From: PUPG01 sp031323845
GTDB taxonomy: Bacteria; Bacteroidota; Bacteroidia; Bacteroidales; UBA7960
DNA length: 20,462 nt
Assembly: GCA_031323845.1 (NCBI GenBank)
Contig: JAVIYP010000047.1
Span: 1-20,462, forward strand
Direction of reading: 5' to 3'
The position numbers were made by a program, and so were the translations under genes. Below are positions 14,428 to 20,462 of this stretch, one piece after another; the stretch's first letter is position 1; each line of letters opens with the position of its first letter. The notes beneath the pieces are model-generated. The model saw nothing but the letters and a program-made list of their open reading frames with translations, had not been told where the DNA came from and did not search any database.

Positions 14428-14435
14428 CAAATTTA
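14428..14435 (-). promoter_or_regulatory. Bacteroidota -7 box before cydA (TAAATTTG)
   Basis: On the minus strand TAAATTTG fits TAnnTTTG and lies 64 bases before the cydA ATG, a sensible place for the operon promoter. The -33 element is not clear. No obvious regulator site was recognised. Confidence 0.45.
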
Positions 14436-14571
14436 ACAGAAATTCTGAATTAATATAAAAGAAAACGCTTCGCTGTTTTTATTTGGAAAAAGACTGAATA
14501 TAAATAGTCAGATAGGTGTATTTTTAATTTTTATCTGATTGCTCTTTTCTGAAAGATTTCTTCTTCCGGAC

Positions 14572-14641
14572 AGAGTTCTCTTCCTGACATGTTTCTCCCT
14601 CTGAAGAGAGTTCTCTTCCTGACAGGTTTCTCCCATCAGAC
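14572..14641. repeat. 35-bp tandem duplication upstream of the esterase
   Basis: Two adjacent 35-base copies (14572-14606 and 14607-14641) share AGAGTTCTCTTCCTGACA then GTTTCTCCC and differ mainly in their last bases. The function is unknown. Confidence 0.75.
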
Positions 14642-14732
14642 AAAATGACGGTACATCCACCCTCATTAAGCCCGTGTGCATCTCTTTGCCTGTATTAGGG
14701 TCAGCATCCTATTGAAAAATAACAGGAGATCA

Positions 14733-15689
14733 ATGAATAAAAAAGCTACTTTAGTGTCGAAAAAATCAGCTTTGATCTGTTGTAAACGTTTTACCTTGAG
14801 CCCTATGAAAAACAGTCCTCAATATTTTACAGCCATTTTTTGCTTGTTTGTGCTTGCCGGAACAATTGGCGCCACATATGCTGCGCAGGTGGATACGGTA
14901 CGGGTGTACAGTGCCGCAATGGACAGGGAGTTGCCTGCAGCGGTCGTGTTACCTCAATGTTATGGGGATCACGACAATAATTATCCTGTTATATACCTGC
15001 TCCACGGTGCCTCAGGCAGCTTTTCGAACTGGCTGGTGCTGCCTCCTGAAGATAACCTGGTAAAGCGACTGGCTGACCAGTACAGGATCATCTTTGTGCT
15101 GCCCGAAGGCGGCCGGTTCAGTTTTTATTTCGACAGTCCGGTCAACGAAAAAAGCCAGTACGAAACCCATATCACCAACGAATTGATCCCTTTCATAGAT
15201 GAGACTTACCGGACAGCCGGTGTCAGGGAAGCGCGGGCAGTGACGGGCCTTTCCATGGGTGGCCACGGCGCGCTTTACCTTGCTGCGCGCAATCCTCATT
15301 TGTTTGCGGCAGCCGGCAGTATGAGCGGTGCCGTTGACCTTGACGTGGGAAGCTGGGACCTTGATCCGGAGCTTGCCGGACGGTTTTTTGAACGCTTTGC
15401 CGATATCGTTGGTGTCGGTGAAGAGGGCATTGTTTTTCTGGAAAAGCATTCGGTCGTTAATATGACGTCCCTGATGAAAGAAAACCGGATCCCTTTGATC
15501 ATTGATTGCGGCATTGATGATTTTTTGCTGGATGCCAACCGCAAATTATACCGCCGTTTGCTGGAAGAAGGCATCGCCCACGACTATATTGAACGTCCGG
15601 GAGTTCACGACTGGAATTACTGGGGCAATGCGCTGCTGTACCAGGTATTGTTCATTTCGGAAGTATTCCGTGCTGTACAAAAAGAGTAG
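14733..15689 (+). CDS. Secreted alpha/beta-hydrolase, esterase D/antigen-85-like
   Basis: This predicted secreted serine esterase has the Esterase (PF00756-type) fold. The catalytic triad is visible: Ser174 in GLSMGGHGAL, Asp262 or Asp263 in DCGIDDFLLDANR, and His292 in PGVHDWNYW; HGASGSFSNW near 91-100 forms the oxyanion part. A hydrophobic signal segment (YFTAIFCLFVLAGTIGATYA) precedes the mature start near AQVDTV, so it is exported. I chose ATG at 14733 because AGGAG stands just before it. ATG at 14805 (MKNSPQYF) would give a more ordinary signal peptide and is a real alternative. The substrate is unknown; relatives include acetyl-xylan and feruloyl esterases and tributyrin esterases. It converges on the next gene. 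Confidence 0.85.
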   Translation: MNKKATLVSKKSALICCKRFTLSPMKNSPQYFTAIFCLFVLAGTIGATYAAQVDTVRVYSAAMDRELPAAVVLPQCYGDHDNNYPVIYLLHGASGSFSNWLVLPPEDNLVKRLADQYRIIFVLPEGGRFSFYFDSPVNEKSQYETHITNELIPFIDETYRTAGVREARAVTGLSMGGHGALYLAARNPHLFAAAGSMSGAVDLDVGSWDLDPELAGRFFERFADIVGVGEEGIVFLEKHSVVNMTSLMKENRIPLIIDCGIDDFLLDANRKLYRRLLEEGIAHDYIERPGVHDWNYWGNALLYQVLFISEVFRAVQKE

Positions 15690-15771
15690 GGTGGCAGTAT
15701 GCGGTCGTGCACGGGTACGCTCCTTAATAAGGTTACGCTTGCGAAACAGTTTTTGTTCGTTCCCGCTTCGT

Positions 15772-18153
15772 TTACTCTGCCCTTAGACTGTCGATCGGGT
15801 TCGCCTTTGCTGCCAGCACCGACTGGTAAACCATGGCGAACATGCCAACCATGCCGGCGAGCACCACGGCAAGCACGAACAGGTGCCATTGCTCGCTGAG
15901 TTCTATTCTGAAAGCAAAATTCCGCAGCCAGTTGCCCACAACAAGCCACGAAAGCGGCAGGGCGATGAGGGCTCCGGCCACCAGCCAGCGCGACAATTCT
16001 CCCATGAGCGCGAGCACAATGCTTGTGGTAGATGCCCCGAAGGTTTTACGCACACCGATTTCTTTCACCTTCCCTGCAACTGTGAATGAGGTCAGTGCAT
16101 AGAGGCCCATAAATGAAATGATTATGGCAAGAATGGCTGCGGTGGAAATCATCTGGTTGATGCGCTCCTCCTGCCTGTACATCTGCTCGAACAGCTGATC
16201 TGCGAAGAGGTAATCAAAAACATAATTCGGGTCGGCCGTTTCCAGCACTTGTTGCGCATAATCCATCACCTCCCTTATTTGCCCGGGTCTATAGCGGACA
16301 CTGATGTAGTGAAAACTGCTTGCGTACATGGTGAAGGCCATTGGATCTATTTCATGATGAAGTGACCTGAAATTGAAATCGGCCACTACGCCAATGATAC
16401 GGCCCTCATGTCTCCAAACAAAAATATCCTCTCCGACAGGGTCTTCCAGTCCGAGCTTTTTTGCTGCTGTTTCATTAATGATGATCGCATCACGGTCGGT
16501 CTGCATTTCCGGGTCGAAATCGCGACCCTGGATCAGGCGCATGCCAAAGGTTTCCAGGTAGCCAGGCTGGATGCGGTTTTCGTGAATCATGATGGCCGTT
16601 GAGGGATCCTGGTGGCGTCTGTAAGCATTCTGTACCGAACGAGTTTGACCGGGGATGCTTTGTGAAGCGGTTACCTGGACCACACCGGGGTGTTGCTTCA
16701 ATTCGGAGGCCAGGACATTATAGGATTCGTGGTGTCTCGGGGTTAAATTGCGTAAGGTGATCACCCCTTCACGTTCAAAGCCCAGCTCTTTGTGTTTCAT
16801 AAAAGAAACCTGCTTCTGAACAAGCAAAAGGCTGGCAATCAAGAATATAGAAATGGCGAATTGCAGACCGGCCAGGATTTTCCGAAATACATTCGGGCCT
16901 CCATGTCCCTGGTAACCTCCTTTCAGAACTACGGCGGGCTGGTAATGCGACAGGTAAAACGCAGGATAAATACCGGCGAGAATGCCGATAATGATGACGA
17001 AACCAACGATGCCAAGAAAAGCAAGGGGCTGCTGCCGGTAGATCAGATCAAATTGTTCACCAAGCATGGAGGAAAACGGACCTATCAGAATTTCATTAAG
17101 CACCAGGGCAAGGGCGAGTGCCAGGAGGGAGATCAGCACGGATTCACCGATGAACTGCCGGATCAGGTCAGGTTTTCCTGCACCGATCACTTTGCGCAAA
17201 CCTATTTCGCGGGCACGTTTTTCTGACTGGGCGGTCATCAGGTTGACAAAATTAAACACGGCAATCAGGATAATGAACAGGGTGAGCAGTGAAAACACGT
17301 ACACATTCCTGATATCGCCTGTTTCTTCCATGGCCATGCTAAACCGGGAATGAAGGTATATGCGGCTAAGAGGCTGTACACCGTGCACAATGCTGAAACC
17401 CATAGGCCGAAACAGATCGTTGGTGTATTCGTCGGCTAAGGCCAGGGTCTTTTCAGTAAATTCTTCATGACAGCTGTCTTCCCTGACCAGGATATAGGTG
17501 GGGAAGGAAACCCCGTCGCGTTCGATCCAGTTAAAGCCCGGCCGTATCATGGAAGTGAAGGAAGCGATGATGCCGGCCTGCAGGTGCGAATTGGCCGGTA
17601 TGTTCTTCATGATTCCGCTGATCCGGTAATCCAGCGAATTGATGGTGATCATTTCGTCCAGCACGTCGGTGGTTCCGAAAAAACGATAGGCCACTTCTTC
17701 GGAAAGCACCACGGTAAAGGGTTTGTTAAGCACTTCCTTAGGATTCCCTGCTGTCAGCGGAAAGCTGAACATCTGAAAAAACACCGAATCGGCAAACAAC
17801 ACCACTTCCCCGGCAAAGCGTTTTTCGGCAACATAAACTTCCTGGTTGCTCTGGGTTCTTGCCCTCATGGCCATTTCAATTTCCGGGATCTGCTCCATCA
17901 CCAGTTCGGCAATTTGCCCCATGGCAACAGCCGATGACATCACCTGGCCGTCAGCCATGGTACCCTCGATGGTTATCCGGTAAATACGGTCACCATGCTC
18001 ATGAAAACGGTCGTAGCTGAGCTGATGCCAGACATAGATCAGCAGCATAAGTGCCACAGAAAATCCAATCCCAAGTCCGGTGATGTTGATAAAGGCATAC
18101 GCCTTGTTTCGGGTAAGAAATCGCCAGGAAACCTTAAGGTAATTCAATAGCAT
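15772..18153 (-). CDS. FtsX/MacB-type ABC permease, eight transmembrane segments
   Basis: This 793-residue membrane protein has two MacB periplasmic-core plus FtsX units, a layout abundant in Bacteroidota. The first transmembrane segment is near residues 20-43 (INITGLGIGFSVALMLLIYV). Four more lie in the middle: VFSLLTLFIILIAVFNFV, SVLISLLALALALVL, FLGIVGFVIIIGILAGI and LQFAISIFLIASLLLV. Three lie at the C-terminus. Between them are large periplasmic domains; the second contains the SIPG segment common in this group. The conserved FtsX blocks ARE.GLRKVIGA and VKEIGVRKTFGAS are both present. No ATPase gene is adjacent, so its partner must be elsewhere. Substrate and role are unknown; relatives handle efflux or lipoprotein-like cargo. 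Confidence 0.9.
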   Translation of the reverse strand: MLLNYLKVSWRFLTRNKAYAFINITGLGIGFSVALMLLIYVWHQLSYDRFHEHGDRIYRITIEGTMADGQVMSSAVAMGQIAELVMEQIPEIEMAMRARTQSNQEVYVAEKRFAGEVVLFADSVFFQMFSFPLTAGNPKEVLNKPFTVVLSEEVAYRFFGTTDVLDEMITINSLDYRISGIMKNIPANSHLQAGIIASFTSMIRPGFNWIERDGVSFPTYILVREDSCHEEFTEKTLALADEYTNDLFRPMGFSIVHGVQPLSRIYLHSRFSMAMEETGDIRNVYVFSLLTLFIILIAVFNFVNLMTAQSEKRAREIGLRKVIGAGKPDLIRQFIGESVLISLLALALALVLNEILIGPFSSMLGEQFDLIYRQQPLAFLGIVGFVIIIGILAGIYPAFYLSHYQPAVVLKGGYQGHGGPNVFRKILAGLQFAISIFLIASLLLVQKQVSFMKHKELGFEREGVITLRNLTPRHHESYNVLASELKQHPGVVQVTASQSIPGQTRSVQNAYRRHQDPSTAIMIHENRIQPGYLETFGMRLIQGRDFDPEMQTDRDAIIINETAAKKLGLEDPVGEDIFVWRHEGRIIGVVADFNFRSLHHEIDPMAFTMYASSFHYISVRYRPGQIREVMDYAQQVLETADPNYVFDYLFADQLFEQMYRQEERINQMISTAAILAIIISFMGLYALTSFTVAGKVKEIGVRKTFGASTTSIVLALMGELSRWLVAGALIALPLSWLVVGNWLRNFAFRIELSEQWHLFVLAVVLAGMVGMFAMVYQSVLAAKANPIDSLRAE

Positions 18154-18440
18154 AGGTACAGCTTTTTTGTGGGAAACGACAAGAAAGAACTGTATATATG
18201 TTGTCGAATTTCATGCCATGCGTCATATATGGCTAATATATAGAATAGTACAGCCGAAGACCTGTAGCAGAGCCACGACTATTCGTTCGTAAACGGACAG
18301 TATTGTATGGGTTTGGACAGTTTCTGTGGTGGTGAACCACAGGGCGTTACTGGTTTCCTGCCATGGCCGTTTTGCCGGATCTGTTGCAGCCATGAAAAAA
18401 GCCAGGACCCGGGACCCGCACAGCCGGCGTTGACACGTAA
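18154..18440. other. Spacer with a small hairpin between permease and lipoprotein genes
   Basis: No gene was seen. A perfect 7-bp stem with a 5-base loop, CTGTGGT-GGTGA-ACCACAG, lies at 18324-18342, downstream of the lipoprotein gene on its strand. It lacks a following U tract, so a terminator role is uncertain. Confidence 0.35.
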
Positions 18441-18746
18441 CTAGTTGCGCCCGTCTCTTTCCAAATCGTGCACACCATCATCTTCCGGCTTTTCCCTGGT
18501 CAGATCATGAACACCTTCCCCGGCATCCTTTTCAGCTGCCCGGTCGCGTTGTAACGAAAGATCATCGTCATCTTTCTCTTCGGCTTTCGGGTCAACTTCA
18601 AGCTCGGGTGTGGCGTCACGGAGTTCAACGTCTACTTCCGTTTCGGGAACATAAACGTCATCTGCCGCTTCCTGTTCAGCTCTTGGGCCACAGGACACAA
18701 CCGCAAAAAGAAAAGCCAAAACCAATAATGTATTTAATGCTTTCAT
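18441..18746 (-). CDS. Small acidic lipoprotein of unknown function
   Basis: This 101-residue protein has an N-terminal lipoprotein signal (MKALNTLLVLAFLFAVVSC) with the lipobox VVSC and the lipidated Cys at 19. The rest is hydrophilic and very rich in Asp and Glu (for example EVDVELRDATPELEVD and KAEEKDDDDLS), with no predicted fold. A GVHDL segment occurs twice near the C-terminus (GVHDLTREKPEDD, then GVHDLERDGRN), which suggests a short internal duplication. It is probably anchored to a membrane on the periplasmic side. I do not recognise the family. It is a single gene facing the FtsX permease with 287 bases between them. Confidence 0.7.
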   Translation of the reverse strand: MKALNTLLVLAFLFAVVSCGPRAEQEAADDVYVPETEVDVELRDATPELEVDPKAEEKDDDDLSLQRDRAAEKDAGEGVHDLTREKPEDDGVHDLERDGRN

Positions 18747-18897
18747 AAGAGGTGATTTTTAGGTTTTACGTAATTCAGGAGGATTGTTATTCATGTGTTT
18801 ATATTTTCGTTACTGTTTGATTATCTGTGTTTTGTGTTTATGCCTGAGATACTGAACAGATGTGAAAATGTGCAGATGTGCAGATGTAAGGTTATTG

Positions 18898-18937
18898 TTT
18901 AATCGTTTAATTGTTGAATCGTTTAATCGTTGATTTT
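18898..18937. repeat. Tandem octamer repeat (five units)
   Basis: Five 8-base units run in succession: TTTAATCG, TTTAATTG, TTGAATCG, TTTAATCG, TTGATTTT. The repeat is non-coding and of a kind common in Bacteroidota spacers; it may vary in copy number. Confidence 0.7.
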
Positions 18938-18951
18938 TCACTTTTCATTTT

Positions 18952-19144
18952 TGAGTCCACTCCGAAAAGGCGAAAAATGCCACAGATTATGAACAATTAT
19001 TCATTTTAAAGGTGTTCATGAGCTCACTTCGTTCGGTTCACTAATTATAATGGGGGTTGTTTTTTTTAATTCACACACAATCAGCAATATAGAATTTTGT
19101 TAAAAATAAATAATGATCAAAAAACAGTTTTAGGAGTAGACTCA
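18952..19144. mobile_element. Putative MITE-like element, 193 bp
   Basis: Terminal inverted repeats of 17 bases, TGAGTCCACTCCGAAAA (18952-18968) and TTTTAGGAGTAGACTCA (19128-19144), match with two mismatches. The interior has no reading frame of note. TTTTCATTTT stands on both outer sides (18942-18951 and, one base away from the right end, 19146-19155), possibly a target duplication, although the flanks are low-complexity. The structure fits a non-autonomous miniature element. The mobilising transposase is not in this window. Confidence 0.55.
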
Positions 19145-19430
19145 TTTTTCATTTTTCACTTTATCCGCTTTTAGCTATAAGCAAGAAAACCTGCCAACTG
19201 CCAAGAGCTAACAGCCGACCTTTCTTTCTTCCTTTGAGTTTAATGATTCATCCTCCTGCGCGTAAAAATGCCTGTTCCTGAATGACCTGATTCTTCTGCA
19301 CAGGCGAATCAAGTTGCCAACCTGTAAAGATACAAAACAGGCGTAATATCTGCAATACCTGTTTCCATTTTTTTCTGAATAATGTTTTGCCTGCCGGAGG
19401 GGAAGTGCACATGCGTTAAAAAAAGTCGTG

Positions 19431-19438
19431 TATCTTTA
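19431..19438 (+). promoter_or_regulatory. Near-consensus -7 box (TATCTTTA)
   Basis: TATCTTTA differs from TAnnTTTG in the last base and ends five bases before the ATG at 19444, again implying a very short leader. No -33 box is clear. Confidence 0.35.
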
Positions 19439-19443
19439 CATCC

Positions 19444-19767
19444 ATGATAGGAACTTACAAAATCATTACCCTTTGCGGAAGCACCAGGTTCAGGGAAGAA
19501 TTCCTGGCCGAGCAGAAACGCCTGAGCCTGGAGGGAAACATTGTGATCAGTGTTGGTTTGTTTGGACACTCGGGCGACGATGAAGTTTTGAACAAAAGCA
19601 CGAAGGAAATGCTCGACGACATGCATAAACGCAAGATTGACCTTGCCGATGAGATTTTTGTGATCAACGTCGGAGGTTATATAGGCGATTCGACCCGTTC
19701 GGAGATCGAATACGCCAGGAAGACGAACAAACCCGTGAACTTCCTTGAACCCACAACTTCATCATAG
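19444..19767 (+). CDS. Nucleoside 2-deoxyribosyltransferase-like protein
   Basis: This 107-residue protein belongs to the nucleoside 2-deoxyribosyltransferase-like superfamily. The nucleotide-binding start ITLCGSTRFREEF (8-20) and the conserved DLADEIFVINVGGYIGDSTR (66-85) with SEIEYA are typical. The Glu of SEIEYA (near residue 87) lies where the catalytic Glu sits in this fold. The family transfers or removes deoxyribose bases in nucleotide salvage; members this short are mostly uncharacterised, so the reaction is not certain. It is a single-gene unit with a promoter-like box immediately upstream. Confidence 0.75.
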   Translation: MIGTYKIITLCGSTRFREEFLAEQKRLSLEGNIVISVGLFGHSGDDEVLNKSTKEMLDDMHKRKIDLADEIFVINVGGYIGDSTRSEIEYARKTNKPVNFLEPTTSS

Positions 19768-19934
19768 CAGATGATCTCCTCCACTGATGCATCGTCCCGA
19801 AAACAGATGCGCATTTTTGTGAGTTTAATCCCGGCGTGCCGGATGCAAAAGACACCGGCGGACATTTCGCGTAAAATCGCTGCAGTTTTTGATTCAGCAT
19901 TCCATAAAAACCTAAGTACATTAAAAAAATGGCC

Positions 19935-19942
19935 TAAATTTG
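19935..19942 (+). promoter_or_regulatory. Bacteroidota -7 box (TAAATTTG)
   Basis: TAAATTTG fits TAnnTTTG and ends 11 bases before the ATG of the NagX-like gene. It is the likely promoter element, with a short leader. No -33 box is clear. Confidence 0.5.
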
Positions 19943-19953
19943 GCTGAAAAAAG

Positions 19954-20462
19954 ATGAATCAACGCCTTAGTTCCCTTGATGCTTTACGCGGATTCACCAT
20001 TGCTGCCATGATCATGGTGAACAACCCGGGTAGCTGGAGCCATATTTACCCGCCACTGGCACACAAACCCTGGCACGGCATTACTCCGACCGACCTGATT
20101 TTCCCTTTTTTTATCTTCATTGTTGGCATTTCCATTGTGCTGTCCTACTCCAGGCGTTTAGCGTCAGGATTACCAAAAACGGATCTCTACAAAAAAATTA
20201 TCTGGCGCTCTGTTAAAATTTTTGCTGTTGGCGTTTTTCTGAACTTGTATCCGTATTTCGATTTTAGTGATGTAAGGATAGCGGGCGTTCTGCAAAGAAT
20301 AGCCCTTGTTTTTATGGCTTGCGCCCTGCTGTTTCTTAATACGGACTGGAAAAAACAAGCAGTCACGGGCGTGGTGCTCCTGGTTGGTTACTGGATTGTG
20401 ATGACGATCATCCCCACACCCGGCTACGGCAAGGTGATGCTCGAACCCGGACACAACATGGC
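19954..20462 (+). CDS. NagX/HGSNAT-like membrane acyltransferase, N-terminal part
   Basis: This open frame runs off the window end; 169 residues are visible. The start MNQRLSSLDALRGFTIAAMI then MVNNPGSW is the hallmark of the NagX/heparan-alpha-glucosaminide N-acetyltransferase family (DUF5009 type). HGITPTDLIFPFFIFIVGIS carries the conserved Asp-bearing block. RIAGVLQRIALV (the ...GVLQRIA segment) and the hydrophobic helices that follow also match. The family acetylates amino sugars across the inner membrane using acetyl-CoA and often sits in amino-sugar use clusters; no such neighbours are visible here. The last visible residues (YGKVMLEPGHNM) are inside the domain, so most of the protein lies beyond the window. 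Confidence 0.88.
   Translation, partial: MNQRLSSLDALRGFTIAAMIMVNNPGSWSHIYPPLAHKPWHGITPTDLIFPFFIFIVGISIVLSYSRRLASGLPKTDLYKKIIWRSVKIFAVGVFLNLYPYFDFSDVRIAGVLQRIALVFMACALLFLNTDWKKQAVTGVVLLVGYWIVMTIIPTPGYGKVMLEPGHNM

Larger units (their letters stand above)
14364..14732. other. Divergent spacer between cydA and the esterase gene
   Basis: This AT-rich stretch between two diverging genes holds the cydA promoter-like box (14428-14435). A small AAAACGC-TTCG-CTGTTTTT hairpin-like sequence lies near 14463-14480, and a 35-bp tandem duplication at 14572-14641. An AGGAG at 14723-14728 serves the esterase start. No additional gene was seen. Confidence 0.5.
18747..19443. other. Repeat-rich spacer without genes
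   Basis: About 700 bases without a credible gene. It contains five octamers of the TTTAATCG/TTGAATCG type at 18898-18937 and a 193-bp MITE-like element at 18952-19144. A short run of CTGCCAA copies lies near 19192, and T-rich TTTTTCACTTTTCATTTTT tracts lie on both sides of the MITE. A TATCTTTA box at 19431 precedes the next gene. Confidence 0.6.

Noticed and set aside
18324..18342. A hairpin as a rho-independent terminator for the lipoprotein gene
   Set aside because: The stem is perfect but no U tract follows on the minus strand, so it is noted only as a hairpin.
19841..19865. A GCCGG...CCGGC hairpin after the deoxyribosyltransferase-like gene
   Set aside because: The stem is only five bases with a long loop and no T run, too weak to call a terminator.

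Overview
The window looks like a chromosomal segment of a member of the Bacteroidota, probably of the order Bacteroidales/Marinilabiliales type. Three things suggest this. TAnnTTTG boxes, the -7 element of Bacteroidota promoters, lie upstream of several starts. Several families are typical of that phylum: an 8-TM FtsX/MacB permease without ATPase, a NagX-like acyltransferase, and short-loop CydA. The long spacers are AT-rich and full of repeats. This assignment is inferred from gene content, not from a marker gene.

Left part (1-4824), accessory DNA. The window opens exactly at the left end of an IS3-family insertion sequence (1-1261). Its orfA/orfB carry an in-frame A AAA AAG slippery site. 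Next is a DnaQ-like 3'-5' exonuclease gene broken by what looks like loss of one A in an A run. A solitary relic of an IS21-type end follows at 2016. Then comes a cluster of small two-gene modules: DUF433/DUF5615 (antitoxin/PIN-like toxin type), a DUF6933-like gene with the remnant of a neighbour, and an MNT/HepT toxin-antitoxin pair. After each module there is an imperfect palindromic repeat of the 'accgcaaaggcgcagagg' kind or a diverged relative.

Middle part (4825-14363), respiration on the minus strand. A cytochrome bd operon reads cydA-cydB-cydD-cydC, followed by a separately promoted TSUP/TauE-like anion exporter. CydAB is the quinol oxidase. CydDC is the heterodimeric ABC thiol exporter needed for its assembly. 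An intact 2564-bp IS21-family element (istA, istB; 7613-10176) has inserted into the last codons of cydD, with a 4-bp ATTC target duplication. It removed the native stop and gave CydD a 36-residue tail translated from the IS end repeats. It also separates cydC from the rest of the operon. Removing the IS on paper restores a cydD that ends LATLGITDET-stop.

Right part (14364-20462). A secreted alpha/beta-hydrolase esterase (+) converges on an FtsX/MacB-type permease (-). Beyond it are a small acidic lipoprotein (-), a 700-bp repeat-rich spacer holding a 193-bp MITE-like element, a small nucleoside 2-deoxyribosyltransferase-like protein (+), and the start of a NagX/HGSNAT-like membrane acyltransferase (+) cut by the window end.

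No rRNA, tRNA or CRISPR array was seen. No clearly new multi-gene system was found. The most notable local observation is the IS21-cydD junction.
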